Assembly: GCA_022266195.1 (NCBI GenBank)
Contig: WHVY01000003.1
Span: 9,300,001-9,364,000, forward strand
Source: Tetranychus cinnabarinus
Taxonomy: Eukaryota > Arthropoda > Arachnida > Trombidiformes > Tetranychidae
Reading direction: 5' to 3'
DNA length: 64,000 bases
Positions 1 to 12,498 of this stretch are shown here, piece by piece. How positions within the stretch are numbered: position 1 is the first letter of the stretch; each line of letters begins with the position of its first letter. The notes beneath the pieces were generated by a model, which was not told the origin of the DNA, made no database searches, and was given only the letters and a program-made list of their open reading frames with translations. Position numbers and translations under genes: made by a program.

Positions 1-1710
1 AACTCATTATTGTAAGTTGTTTCAATTTTTAGATTCAAATTAATTTTTACCAAAACTCACAACAAATCAAAGTCAATGACTATCATTGTCATCTTGCAAT
101 TGCTAGACATAAGATCACAATCCTTGAATAATAACCAATTTTGTTGATAATGAATGTCACTAGTTTATTCAATTATAAGTTTCAAAAATTCAATAAATAA
201 TGAAAATCTTTAAAAGAACCAATTGATTTGCTCAATTTATTCATTGAAAATAAATGGCTGGTTAAATTGTATTCATAATGAATTATAACGTTTAAAGAGT
301 GAAAATTGAAAATAGCGCCAAAATCATTGCTGTAGCCAATAGAAGTCTTTATTATTGCATGGAAGCCACAGCCTCTTCAGTTTTTTTATTTATGTCTGAA
401 AAATTGTAAATACTTGAATTAAATGAGTTTTTAATGCTATTTTAGCTTTCTTTTTTCATCTATTTTTTATCATTTTGATATAAAAATGTGATTTCTGTTT
501 GCCTCTATTGTGGATAATTTCAGGCTTTCAAATTCCGGCGGTTGTTTAAGGTATGAAGGATTCGTTTCCGTAAGCAATAAATATCTATAAGGTAAGCTCG
601 ATTATATTTACACTGTCCAAATGTTTGATTGATCAAGTTTTGAATAACCCGATTATATTCGAAGATTAACTTTGCTCTGGATTTGTTTATTCCGAACCTA
701 AACATTTGTTGTGTTATATCGAATAAACAATCCACAATTCTAACTGTTTAATCGAATCTTTCGGCATATAGTCTGTCACAATGTGACTGTCACATTAAAA
801 CATTTTTAATGTGTAAACAATAACTTCTGTGGTGACAGACCGCTCTGGAAACACAGAATCAGTAATGATAGGCCATTTTAACTCCAGATACCTCCATCTC
901 AGAACATCTCAAATGTTTATTAATACACTTATGGTTGTTTCGAATTGAGATGCTTGTTTTCAAACTAAATTGTATTTTGTCAATACAATTTGAACTGTTA
1001 GACTTTGCTACAGTTTTTAGTACATGCTGTAAATGTAAGAATAATGCATTCTTCGAGTAGCTGATTTGATAACAATTAGGTTTGTTCAGTACTAAATTTT
1101 TTGGCTTGCTCCTCAAATACTTTTTACATTATTTCATCTAGAGACTTTCATCATAACAGAGAAAGTATTGCATTTTTCTGTGAAACCTAGCTTAAAAGAT
1201 ATTTTCTCCTGGAAATGATACCGGAAATTTCTTACTGGCTTCTTGAGTAAAAAATAAAACTACCATAAGTCAAGAATGAAGTCTTCCCAAAATAAGGTTA
1301 TTTATAGATCACTTGTATCCTTATCTTCATCGACCTTTTGTTTTAATTTTTGATGTTTAGTGTATAATAATCATGTCATATCCTCTTTCTTTCTCTACAC
1401 AATTTCAGATTTTTATATTTTTTTGTTCAATGGCCAATCTAAACCGTGATGAGCTGATTTACAAGCTAATTTGCCTGTTGTAACTTGTTTTGCCTGATTT
1501 TACCGTTTTTGCTGATCTGTAATTCATGGTTGATTAAAGACGATTCATCATCAATTTACATTTTAATTTACTTGGACAACTGATTGCATTTCACCTTTAA
1601 AAATAGCTGAGCAAACTAGTCTTACAATTGTTTGCTGTTGGGTGTTGACAATTTAGAAATTTTAAGAAACCAATTTTTATTTTATTTCAATTCTTCATCA
1701 AATCATAAAA
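1..1710. other. 5' flank of GIT, no gene recognised
   Basis: AT-rich sequence with only short open frames on the minus strand (520-735 and 859-1116), neither of which I recognise or can connect to splice sites. It contains a nested inverted repeat at 771-840. The stretch just before 1711 should hold the GIT promoter and 5' UTR, but no TATA box or initiator can be called with confidence. Confidence 0.5.
771..840. repeat. Nested inverted repeats
   Basis: GTCTGTCAC at 771-779 pairs with GTGACAGAC at 832-840. Inside, CACATTAAAA (791-800) pairs with TTTTAATGTG (804-813) around a CAT loop. Confidence 0.75.
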
Positions 1711-4252
1711 ATGAGTTTATCAAGATCTAAAATAAGAACTATTTTTGATTGTGCTGACTGTTCCAATACAGGTATGTTCAGCTTCTTCAAATTTTTATCT
1801 TTAAATTCTTATCTCTATTGTTTTTTACTCTTTTTAGATGCTGAGTGGGCTTCAGTTAATAGAGGCGTTATTGTATGTGATGACTGCTGTATTGTGCATC
1901 GTAATATGGGAAGAGAAGTTTCTCAAATTAAATCTATCAAGAAGAGCCAATGGTCTTCCAGTGAACTTCAAATGGTTATTAATCTCTATAACAGTGGAAG
2001 TAACTCAATTTGGGAATATACTTTGCTTAATTCAGGAAGCAACTCTTTAACTTCATCTCTCACGCATTCAATGAGATCATCTTTCCGTAAAAAACCAAAT
2101 CCTAAGGATGGTCTATATCCAGCAAAAAATGACTTCATTAAGGCCAAATATCAGAAGCTTAATTTTATCAAGAAACCAGTACCCAAGGATAGTGACAGTA
2201 ATAGTGATGTTAGTGAAGAGCTTCATTCAAGTGTTCGAAGTTCAAGTTTAAAAACAAGCTTACGGCTTTTGATTGCTGGGGCTGATCCCAATTATCTTCA
2301 CCCTGCAAAGCATAATACTCCTTTGCATGTTGCTGCCAAATCTGGTCAACTAGCTCAAATGGAACTGTTATTCGCTTATGGTGCAGATCCGCTTATTACT
2401 GATCTAAATGGCAAAACAGCTCTGGATTATGCTAAAAGTGCATCACATAATGATATAGTTGAAAGATTAATTGAGTTTCAGTTTGAATTGACTGACCGAT
2501 TATCTCATTTTCTCTGTGGTCGTAAACCTGATCATAAACAAGGTCAACACTACTTAATTCCTCAATTATCTGATGATAGTATTGATCCTCCCGAAGACAC
2601 ACATTTAGCTAAAACTAAACTTCAGGCTTTAACTAACAAACAGTTCGAGGAACTTGCCAAAGATGTTTATGATGAAGTTGACCGTCGTGAATTAGATGAA
2701 ATATGGTTGCAGCTTCGCAATCAGTCAACAGCCAGTCCAGAACATAATTTAGTTCCATTTTTACCAGTTAATCCGATGTTCTCGTCAACGCGAAATCAAG
2801 GCAGACAAAAGCTTGCTCGATTTAGTGCAAAAAATTTCACTTCTCTTTTAATCGATGTTCTTATCGAGTCCAAAAGAAGGCAACTTCATGCTCCCAAAAG
2901 TTCAGATGCTCATCCACCCCATAAACTTCGAATAACAAATTCCCGAATTGAATGGTGCTTACAAAATACCAGTGATGATGACACTGACCCATTATACGAT
3001 TCAGTTGCCTCGGATGATGAAAGAGATTATGATGAAGTAGAAGATGCCTCAGCATTGAAGTCTAACCACAAATTAGCATCAAATCAACATAAGAGTGATA
3101 ACAATAATAGTTCATCGGATCAATATCGCATTTTACAAAACCAATTGTCTAAATCAGACTCACTTTTAAAAGAATTGATTGTTAGCAATAAAGATATGAA
3201 GACTGAAATCTCGACTTTGAAAAACATTGTCAATACCTTGGTCAATGAAAATGCTCAACTTCGCTCTTTAGTAGTTACATCGAAAAATCAGACGTCTCAA
3301 GAGATTCCTTTTACCAATTCACCTGAACCAACAAATGTCAGTCCCCATCTTAATCATCATCATTATTCTCATGCACATCATTCTCCTGTATTGGCACCTC
3401 GTTCACCAAACAAAATTCTCATGACTCGAGCTGCATCTATGTATGACAAACCTTCAGGTGTTACGGAAAAATCTCAAATTACTCATCAAACTCCGACTCA
3501 CACGCCAGTTCCGCCATCACCAGCAACAGTATCTTCACCTCTTCGAATACCTCAATCATGCAATTCACCACAACCAGTCTCTAGATCACCTATTCATGGT
3601 TTACAAGCAGCTCATAGTAATCAAAAGCTTGACCATGAATCTTTCTCTAGTCAAAGTGATTCTGAATATGCAGTTCTCTCGCCTAAACATAACTCGAGTC
3701 ATCCACCAGCATTTCCAATAAAAGAAGATGTTTTTCGTAAAACCGAGCAAATAACGAAAGGTATTCAAGAACTACTTCAAGTATCACTAGAAGGTAGACA
3801 AGAAGTGTTAGTATCCAAACCCTTTTCTTTTTAATTTGCATCATATTTAATTTTGTTTTCTTTCTTTTCATATTAGGTTCATAAAGTGTGCTGAAAATAT
3901 TCAACAAGCCGTTTTCAATATGATAGATTTATTTCCTGAGGTAAATATTCAACAATTGTCGAATCATGGAAACTTTTAGATTTCTGAAATTGTTAAATAT
4001 AATCAATTTGCATATCTAATCAAATTTTGCTTTTTATTCCAGTCCCTGTCCGATGGAGAACTGAAAAACAAAGAGGAACAATTATTCGAAATTATTGAAG
4101 CTTTACGTAATAATACTACCCGTTTAATGTCCGAATGTCAAGTGAGAAATTCAAAACCAGACGGACACTCTGAAGTTGAAAAAATTATTGATAGTGCATA
4201 CGATATCGCAAGAGTGGCCAAGCAACTTATTATGATTTTAAATGACCCTTAA
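1711..4252 (+). CDS. Git: GIT-family ARF GTPase-activating protein (GIT1/GIT2/dGIT orthologue)
   Basis: Scaffold that stimulates GTP hydrolysis on ARF and binds PIX and paxillin at adhesions, centrosomes and synapses (family knowledge). Four exons: 1711-1771, 1838-3806, 3877-3940, 4043-4252, giving 767 residues. Visible after splicing: an ArfGAP zinc finger, C14-x2-C17-x16-C34-x2-C37, with the following VHRNMGRE segment carrying the candidate arginine finger; ankyrin repeats around residues 165-235 (TPLHVAAKSGQ, LLFAYGADP); the ELTDRL/LCGRKPDHK junction typical of GIT; two Spa2-homology repeats; a coiled coil around residues 450-500; and a paxillin-binding helical C-terminus ending SAYDIARVAKQL. 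The donor at 3807 is GTTAGT in phase 2, the only choice that keeps the terminal exons open. A polyA signal AATAAA lies near 4577. The first intron is only 66 bp and stop-free in frame. The 3' half is repeated twice downstream. Confidence 0.95.
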
Positions 4253-5505
4253 TAGTGATCATCATGAAGAAAGGAGATAATCTACAATATAGACAAATTT
4301 TTTATTATATATTTATAATTGATGCAGATAATTCTAACAATTTTTACACATTGAATTAATTTCTTGCCAGAAGAATGATAGAGATGCAATGAGCGTGTCA
4401 AAATATATTCTCTATTTTTATCATTATACAAATTCAATCCCTAATCTGAAAGAGTTGAAAAATGTAAACTTGAAAAAGCTCAATTACCTTTAGTAAATTT
4501 TCAAACCTTTTAAACTTTACCTTTTTTATTATACAAATTGTAAACTCAATTTTCAAATTATTAATATATGTAATTAAATAAAACATCAAAAATGTTTTCC
4601 CTAATAACACTCAAAGTAGCTTTGATTCTTCTGCGTCTAAATCAACCAATGGGTTAACCTTTTCATAGATCATGAATGACGCTGAATTGTCTTTAAAAAC
4701 AAATTTATTGTAAATAGATTACTAAATATCAACTGAAAGTGTAGATTGAGCCTAGGCTTTGTTTCTTTTCTATTTTGGGTGACTTTTAGTAATTCGTAAA
4801 ATACCATGAAATGTAAACTTATCCAATTTATTATTAGAAATATAAAAATAAAAATAAAAACATTGGCGTTTTTGGCTGTTGCTTTTGATTGAAGTTCCGG
4901 TTTCTGGTAAATTATCTATTCTGATTACATGCCTTTTTTGCCAGATTACATGCAGATGCTCACGTTCAATGTAATTAGGTTTTGCTCATTTTGTCACACT
5001 TACTATGGCTAATATCGTTAAATGTCCCTTCACAGATCTCTTCTCATCAAAGTTACAGGGTGTTAAGAAACAAGTGTGTGAAAGAACCCCTCTCTTAACT
5101 CGAAAGGAAAAATTTTTTCACTCCTTTTTAATTTACATGTTTTTGCATGTATTTTGATGCGCAAATGAGGAAATTTGAAAAAGCCGCTAATTTTAAGCGC
5201 ATTTCAATGACACTCCCACACTTGCTTAACAATATTTATGTTTTGAACTTTATGTTAACATCCTGAAATTAAGGACCTGAATAAGTGAAAGATTCAAATA
5301 ATTTTCAATTACTTAAGAGTTAATCCTATCTTTTAATATTCCCTAGAATTTAAAAAGCTCTAATATTTTGTCAGTGTAAATATTTTTAACTAGTTTTTTT
5401 TATTTGGTGTGTATACAGGGCCATCAATCAATGAGTGACTTGAAAATCCATCGATTTTTCCTGGCTTTTTATAATATGGATTGCAGTTAATTATCATGAC
5501 ATATC
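4253..5505. other. GIT-SON intergenic region (copy 1)
   Basis: Holds the GIT 3' UTR and, nearer 5400, the presumed SON promoter and 5' UTR. No further gene seen. The first 4380-4863 part is the stretch also found, diverged, in the third partial copy (13763-14240). Confidence 0.6.
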
Positions 5506-7431
5506 ATGGAAGACATAAGCTCTCCAGAGGAGGGTGAAGTGATCGAGGAGAATAAGAAGAAAAAGAAGAAACATAAGTCAGACAAGGAACGAAAGAAAAA
5601 GAAAAAAAAGTCAAAAGAAAGCGCATTTTATAATTTGGATGAATATTCAAAAACTCGAAAGAAGAAAAGAAAAAGGAAGTCTCCCAGTCCAGATGAGCGA
5701 AAAGGTCTTGGCTATTATTCTATTGACCCTACAGATCTATCAAGTTCATCGGATTCTCGAAATAAAGATCGCCATTCTGATTCGCATCATCAATCTCAAC
5801 GTTCCAGTCATGGTCACAGTAGTAGAAGTCGAAGACGAGCACATAGCCGTAGCCGTAGCCGTAGCCGTAGTCGTGATCGATCATCTCATACAAAGAGAAG
5901 ACGAAGAAGCCGATCAAGAAGTCAATCAGTTATCGAAAAGGTCGATAAAGAAAAATTGCTTCAAATTGCAAAGGCTAACCTTGCGCGTATGATAAAATCA
6001 GGTACATTACCTAAAGGAGTAGATATTAATAAGTTGAACCTGGAGCAACTTAGAAATTTGAAAGAAAAGAATTCGATTAGCCAATGGTCAGAATACTGTC
6101 GTGCAATTTCTACTATGGAAGCAGCCGCTAACGAAGATTCTCTTTCCGATTCTTATTCTGATAGTGATGACGATGAAAATGGTGATACTAAATCTGTTTG
6201 CTCTTCCATTATTAGACATCCATTTAAACTGAAAGAAAGAAAAGATATTCAAATAAAGGTTCGGGATTTCGCTCAGTTACCTACTAGATCGTCCAAAGAA
6301 ATCCAGAAAGAATTAACTGATAAGTTTCCAGTATCAAGTGGAGATACTCATAGAGTAAAAGAATTGGAATGGATAGAAGTGAAACCTGAAATGCCACCAC
6401 CGGCAAAAGTACCTGAAAAAAGCAAAAAAAGAGTTTTCAAAGAAGTTCCAGACCCGAAAGAAGAAACTTCAAAATCTACAGATCAGTCAGATATGTCTGT
6501 AACGAGTTCCACTTCTGATCAAGAAATAGCGCCGTCAACACATAGTTCAGAAATAGGTACTCTTGTGGCTTTAAGATTAAGTGCCAAGAAAAAGCTTCAA
6601 GAAGATCCATTGAATTTGGTTGCTATCAGACAAATTTATGAAGCAGAAAGATTGGTTAGTAAAGTTTTAATACTTAATGTTTAAGTCGGGGAAAAGTTGT
6701 ACCATATCAGATACTTCCCTTGTTTGATTATTTTCTAATCATATTTTGATTGATTTTTTAATCCTTTTAATTTCTAATTTTTACAGATAACTGCAAAAAT
6801 GCAAGAACAAGCTCTTCAAAATGAGCAGGCCGCTGCAATTGCAGCTGAAATCACAGCCTCGTTAATGCAAGAGAGACGATTCGTTAGAGCTGGAATCGTA
6901 AGGATTATTTTTACTTTTTGTCGTTTTATGTTATTTTTTAACATTTCTTTTCTCATCTCATGCATTTTTAAGGAACAATTTTCGGAAGGCAACAGAATCA
7001 AAGATGGTATTGGTATGCATTTATTGCTCAAAATGGGGTGGCAACCTGGCACCGGACTTGGTAGAAATCAGAAAGGGACAATTGAGCCTATTATTCCATC
7101 TCTGAAATTTGATACCAAAGGTTTAGTAGCAGAAGAAGAAACTGTCAGCAAAATTCCAGCGCAAGTTGTCGATGTAGCTGAAATTTCAAGAGGTAGAAAC
7201 CCGATTTCATTTCTTCAAGAACATTGTTCAAAACATAAATGGGATTTACCTGTATATGATATGGTTGAGGCTGTTGGTCCTGACCATAAGAAAAGTTTTA
7301 TTATGAAATGTATAGTTAACGGCGTTGAATATAGACCATCAGTTTCTTGTGGTACCAAGAAACAAGCCAAAGCGTTAGCTGCTACTGTTGCTCTTCAAGC
7401 TTATGGATTAGTGGAAAAAGAAGGAACTTGA
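5506..7431 (+). CDS. Son: SON-like splicing factor, intact copy (RS domain, G-patch, dsRNA-binding motif)
   Basis: Nuclear speckle protein that supports splicing of weak introns (family knowledge). Exons 5506-6654, 6787-6897 and 6973-7431, all phase 0, give 572 residues. Order: acidic/lysine-rich start, a short RS region around residues 105-145 including an RSRSRSRS run from a GCCGTA repeat, the SON-specific IAKANLARM and FPVSSGDTHR segments, an LNLVAIRQIYEAERL helix, a G-patch (GIGMHLLLKMGWQPGTGLG) and a C-terminal dsRNA-binding motif ending KKQAKALAATVALQAYGL. It is much shorter than human SON (about 2,400 residues) because the central repeat region is absent. A polyA signal AATAAA is at 7521. 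The whole gene is duplicated at 10506-12430. Confidence 0.95.
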
Positions 7432-7499
7432 AAATATCAATTTTCTTATTTCTTTTTCAATTGCCTGTCATGATTTACTCTTTGAGTCTATTTCCATAA

Positions 7500-9252
7500 T
7501 TGTATATATATATTTTGTTAAATAAATTCAACATATCGCATGTTTTCATTGTAAAAAGCTGCCATTTTCTAGTCGATTTCCGATTGGCACCCGAAGACAC
7601 ACATTTAGCTAAAACTAAACTTCAGGCTTTAACTAACAAACAGTTCGAGGAACTTGCCAAAGATGTTTATGATGAAGTTGACCGTCGTGAATTAGATGAA
7701 ATATGGTTGCAGCTTCGCAATCAGTCAACAGCCAGTCCAGAACATAATTTAGTTCCATTTTTACCAGTTAATCCGATGTTCTCGTCAACGCGAAATCAAG
7801 GCAGACAAAAGCTTGCTCGATTTAGTGCAAAAAATTTCACTTCTCTTTTAATCGATGTTCTTATCGAGTCCAAAAGAAGGCAACTTCATGCTCCCAAAAG
7901 TTCAGATGCTCATCCACCCCATAAACTTCGAATAACAAATTCCCGAATTGAATGGTGCTTACAAAATACCAGTGATGATGACACTGACCCATTATACGAT
8001 TCAGTTGCCTCGGATGATGAAAGAGATTATGATGAAGTAGAAGATGCCTCAGCATTGAAGTCTAACCACAAATTAGCATCAAATCAACATAAGAGTGATA
8101 ACAATAATAGTTCATCGGATCAATATCGCATTTTACAAAACCAATTGTCTAAATCAGACTCACTTTTAAAAGAATTGATTGTTAGCAATAAAGATATGAA
8201 GACTGAAATCTCGACTTTGAAAAACATTGTCAATACCTTGGTCAATGAAAATGCTCAACTTCGCTCTTTAGTAGTTACATCGAAAAATCAGACGTCTCAA
8301 GAGATTCCTTTTACCAATTCACCTGAACCAACAAATGTCAGTCCCCATCTTAATCATCATCATTATTCTCATGCACATCATTCTCCTGTATTGGCACCTC
8401 GTTCACCAAACAAAATTCTCATGACTCGAGCTGCATCTATGTATGACAAACCTTCAGGTGTTACGGAAAAATCTCAAATTACTCATCAAACTCCGACTCA
8501 CACGCCAGTTCCGCCATCACCAGCAACAGTATCTTCACCTCTTCGAATACCTCAATCATGCAATTCACCACAACCAGTCTCTAGATCACCTATTCATGGT
8601 TTACAAGCAGCTCATAGTAATCAAAAGCTTGACCATGAATCTTTCTCTAGTCAAAGTGATTCTGAATATGCAGTTCTCTCGCCTAAACATAACTCGAGTC
8701 ATCCACCAGCATTTCCAATAAAAGAAGATGTTTTTCGTAAAACCGAGCAAATAACGAAAGGTATTCAAGAACTACTTCAAGTATCACTAGAAGGTAGACA
8801 AGAAGTGTTAGTATCCAAACCCTTTTCTTTTTAATTTGCATCATATTTAATTTTGTTTTCTTTCTTTTCATATTAGGTTCATAAAGTGTGCTGAAAATAT
8901 TCAACAAGCCGTTTTCAATATGATAGATTTATTTCCTGAGGTAAATATTCAACAATTGTCGAATCATGGAAACTTTTAGATTTCTGAAATTGTTAAATAT
9001 AATCAATTTGCATATCTAATCAAATTTTGCTTTTTATTCCAGTCCCTGTCCGATGGAGAACTGAAAAACAAAGAGGAACAATTATTCGAAATTATTGAAG
9101 CTTTACGTAATAATACTACCCGTTTAATGTCCGAATGTCAAGTGAGAAATTCAAAACCAGACGGACACTCTGAAGTTGAAAAAATTATTGATAGTGCATA
9201 CGATATCGCAAGAGTGGCCAAGCAACTTATTATGATTTTAAATGACCCTTAA
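7500..9252 (+). pseudogene. GIT 3' copy lacking ArfGAP and ankyrin regions, in frame with a new upstream ATG
   Basis: Sequence 7590-9252 repeats GIT codons from the Spa2-homology region to the stop, with the same exon borders (exon to 8806, 8877-8940, 9043-9252). The zinc finger, arginine finger and ankyrin repeats are missing, so it cannot be an ArfGAP. The frame stays open upstream through the junction to an ATG at 7500 lying in SON 3' flanking DNA, which would add about 31 unrelated residues; the spliced product would be 526 residues. There is no evidence of a promoter. Most likely a truncated duplicate; a chimeric gene expressed by read-through from SON is possible. Confidence 0.75.
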
Positions 9253-10505
9253 TAGTGATCATCATGAAGAAAGGAGATAATCTACAATATAGACAAATTT
9301 TTTATTATATATTTATAATTGATGCAGATAATTCTAACAATTTTTACACATTGAATTAATTTCTTGCCAGAAGAATGATAGAGATGCAATGAGCGTGTCA
9401 AAATATATTCTCTATTTTTATCATTATACAAATTCAATCCCTAATCTGAAAGAGTTGAAAAATGTAAACTTGAAAAAGCTCAATTACCTTTAGTAAATTT
9501 TCAAACCTTTTAAACTTTACCTTTTTTATTATACAAATTGTAAACTCAATTTTCAAATTATTAATATATGTAATTAAATAAAACATCAAAAATGTTTTCC
9601 CTAATAACACTCAAAGTAGCTTTGATTCTTCTGCGTCTAAATCAACCAATGGGTTAACCTTTTCATAGATCATGAATGACGCTGAATTGTCTTTAAAAAC
9701 AAATTTATTGTAAATAGATTACTAAATATCAACTGAAAGTGTAGATTGAGCCTAGGCTTTGTTTCTTTTCTATTTTGGGTGACTTTTAGTAATTCGTAAA
9801 ATACCATGAAATGTAAACTTATCCAATTTATTATTAGAAATATAAAAATAAAAATAAAAACATTGGCGTTTTTGGCTGTTGCTTTTGATTGAAGTTCCGG
9901 TTTCTGGTAAATTATCTATTCTGATTACATGCCTTTTTTGCCAGATTACATGCAGATGCTCACGTTCAATGTAATTAGGTTTTGCTCATTTTGTCACACT
10001 TACTATGGCTAATATCGTTAAATGTCCCTTCACAGATCTCTTCTCATCAAAGTTACAGGGTGTTAAGAAACAAGTGTGTGAAAGAACCCCTCTCTTAACT
10101 CGAAAGGAAAAATTTTTTCACTCCTTTTTAATTTACATGTTTTTGCATGTATTTTGATGCGCAAATGAGGAAATTTGAAAAAGCCGCTAATTTTAAGCGC
10201 ATTTCAATGACACTCCCACACTTGCTTAACAATATTTATGTTTTGAACTTTATGTTAACATCCTGAAATTAAGGACCTGAATAAGTGAAAGATTCAAATA
10301 ATTTTCAATTACTTAAGAGTTAATCCTATCTTTTAATATTCCCTAGAATTTAAAAAGCTCTAATATTTTGTCAGTGTAAATATTTTTAACTAGTTTTTTT
10401 TATTTGGTGTGTATACAGGGCCATCAATCAATGAGTGACTTGAAAATCCATCGATTTTTCCTGGCTTTTTATAATATGGATTGCAGTTAATTATCATGAC
10501 ATATC
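9253..10505. other. GIT-SON intergenic region (copy 2)
   Basis: Repeat of 4253-5505, carrying the duplicate GIT 3' UTR and the duplicate SON promoter region. Because the whole SON upstream region is included, SON copy 2 should be transcribed if the duplication is real. Confidence 0.6.
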
Positions 10506-12430
10506 ATGGAAGACATAAGCTCTCCAGAGGAGGGTGAAGTGATCGAGGAGAATAAGAAGAAAAAGAAGAAACATAAGTCAGACAAGGAACGAAAGAAAAA
10601 GAAAAAAAAGTCAAAAGAAAGCGCATTTTATAATTTGGATGAATATTCAAAAACTCGAAAGAAGAAAAGAAAAAGGAAGTCTCCCAGTCCAGATGAGCGA
10701 AAAGGTCTTGGCTATTATTCTATTGACCCTACAGATCTATCAAGTTCATCGGATTCTCGAAATAAAGATCGCCATTCTGATTCGCATCATCAATCTCAAC
10801 GTTCCAGTCATGGTCACAGTAGTAGAAGTCGAAGACGAGCACATAGCCGTAGCCGTAGCCGTAGCCGTAGTCGTGATCGATCATCTCATACAAAGAGAAG
10901 ACGAAGAAGCCGATCAAGAAGTCAATCAGTTATCGAAAAGGTCGATAAAGAAAAATTGCTTCAAATTGCAAAGGCTAACCTTGCGCGTATGATAAAATCA
11001 GGTACATTACCTAAAGGAGTAGATATTAATAAGTTGAACCTGGAGCAACTTAGAAATTTGAAAGAAAAGAATTCGATTAGCCAATGGTCAGAATACTGTC
11101 GTGCAATTTCTACTATGGAAGCAGCCGCTAACGAAGATTCTCTTTCCGATTCTTATTCTGATAGTGATGACGATGAAAATGGTGATACTAAATCTGTTTG
11201 CTCTTCCATTATTAGACATCCATTTAAACTGAAAGAAAGAAAAGATATTCAAATAAAGGTTCGGGATTTCGCTCAGTTACCTACTAGATCGTCCAAAGAA
11301 ATCCAGAAAGAATTAACTGATAAGTTTCCAGTATCAAGTGGAGATACTCATAGAGTAAAAGAATTGGAATGGATAGAAGTGAAACCTGAAATGCCACCAC
11401 CGGCAAAAGTACCTGAAAAAAGCAAAAAAGAGTTTTCAAAGAAGTTCCAGACCCGAAAGAAGAAACTTCAAAATCTACAGATCAGTCAGATATGTCTGTA
11501 ACGAGTTCCACTTCTGATCAAGAAATAGCGCCGTCAACACATAGTTCAGAAATAGGTACTCTTGTGGCTTTAAGATTAAGTGCCAAGAAAAAGCTTCAAG
11601 AAGATCCATTGAATTTGGTTGCTATCAGACAAATTTATGAAGCAGAAAGATTGGTTAGTAAAGTTTTAATACTTAATGTTTAAGTCGGGGAAAAGTTGTA
11701 CCATATCAGATACTTCCCTTGTTTGATTATTTTCTAATCATATTTTGATTGATTTTTTAATCCTTTTAATTTCTAATTTTTACAGATAACTGCAAAAATG
11801 CAAGAACAAGCTCTTCAAAATGAGCAGGCCGCTGCAATTGCAGCTGAAATCACAGCCTCGTTAATGCAAGAGAGACGATTCGTTAGAGCTGGAATCGTAA
11901 GGATTATTTTTACTTTTTGTCGTTTTATGTTATTTTTTAACATTTCTTTTCTCATCTCATGCATTTTTAAGGAACAATTTTCGGAAGGCAACAGAATCAA
12001 AGATGGTATTGGTATGCATTTATTGCTCAAAATGGGGTGGCAACCTGGCACCGGACTTGGTAGAAATCAGAAAGGGACAATTGAGCCTATTATTCCATCT
12101 CTGAAATTTGATACCAAAGGTTTAGTAGCAGAAGAAGAAACTGTCAGCAAAATTCCAGCGCAAGTTGTCGATGTAGCTGAAATTTCAAGAGGTAGAAACC
12201 CGATTTCATTTCTTCAAGAACATTGTTCAAAACATAAATGGGATTTACCTGTATATGATATGGTTGAGGCTGTTGGTCCTGACCATAAGAAAAGTTTTAT
12301 TATGAAATGTATAGTTAACGGCGTTGAATATAGACCATCAGTTTCTTGTGGTACCAAGAAACAAGCCAAAGCGTTAGCTGCTACTGTTGCTCTTCAAGCT
12401 TATGGATTAGTGGAAAAAGAAGGAACTTGA
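10506..12430 (+). pseudogene. SON-like gene, second copy, frameshifted by one base
   Basis: Same exons as the first copy at 10506-11653, 11786-11896 and 11972-12430. The A run at 11424-11429 has six bases instead of seven, so translation leaves the SON frame after the PEKSKK segment and stops at 11501, giving 331 residues. The shortened product keeps the RS region and loses the NLVAIRQIYEAERL helix, the G-patch and the dsRNA-binding motif. The rest of the reading frame downstream is undamaged, so this is either a very young pseudogene or a homopolymer sequencing error. Calling it a pseudogene is an inference from the bases given. Confidence 0.8.
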
Positions 12431-12498
12431 AAATATCAATTTTCTTATTTCTTTTTCAATTGCCTGTCATGATTTACTCTTTGAGTCTATTTCCATAA

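Larger units (their letters stand above)
2590..7589. repeat. 5.0 kb tandem duplication, unit 1 (GIT 3' half + SON)
   Basis: Starts inside GIT at the CCCGAAGACAC motif and runs past the SON polyA signal. The same sequence resumes at 7590 with an offset of exactly 5,000 bases, and all reading frames and intron borders repeat at that offset. The only difference I saw between units 1 and 2 is one A in a homopolymer of SON (7 A at 6424-6430, 6 A at 11424-11429). Confidence 0.97.

Noticed and set aside
520..735. 71-codon minus-strand ORF near the window start
   Set aside because: Not recognised as any protein family and without neighbouring exons; too short to support.
2861..3055. Minus-strand and alternate-frame ORFs inside GIT and SON copies (also near 3443, 5639, 5729, 7861, 8443, 10639, 12860, 13442)
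   Set aside because: They are shadows of the real reading frames, repeated with each duplicated unit and rich in His/Gln or Val from Ser/Arg codons.
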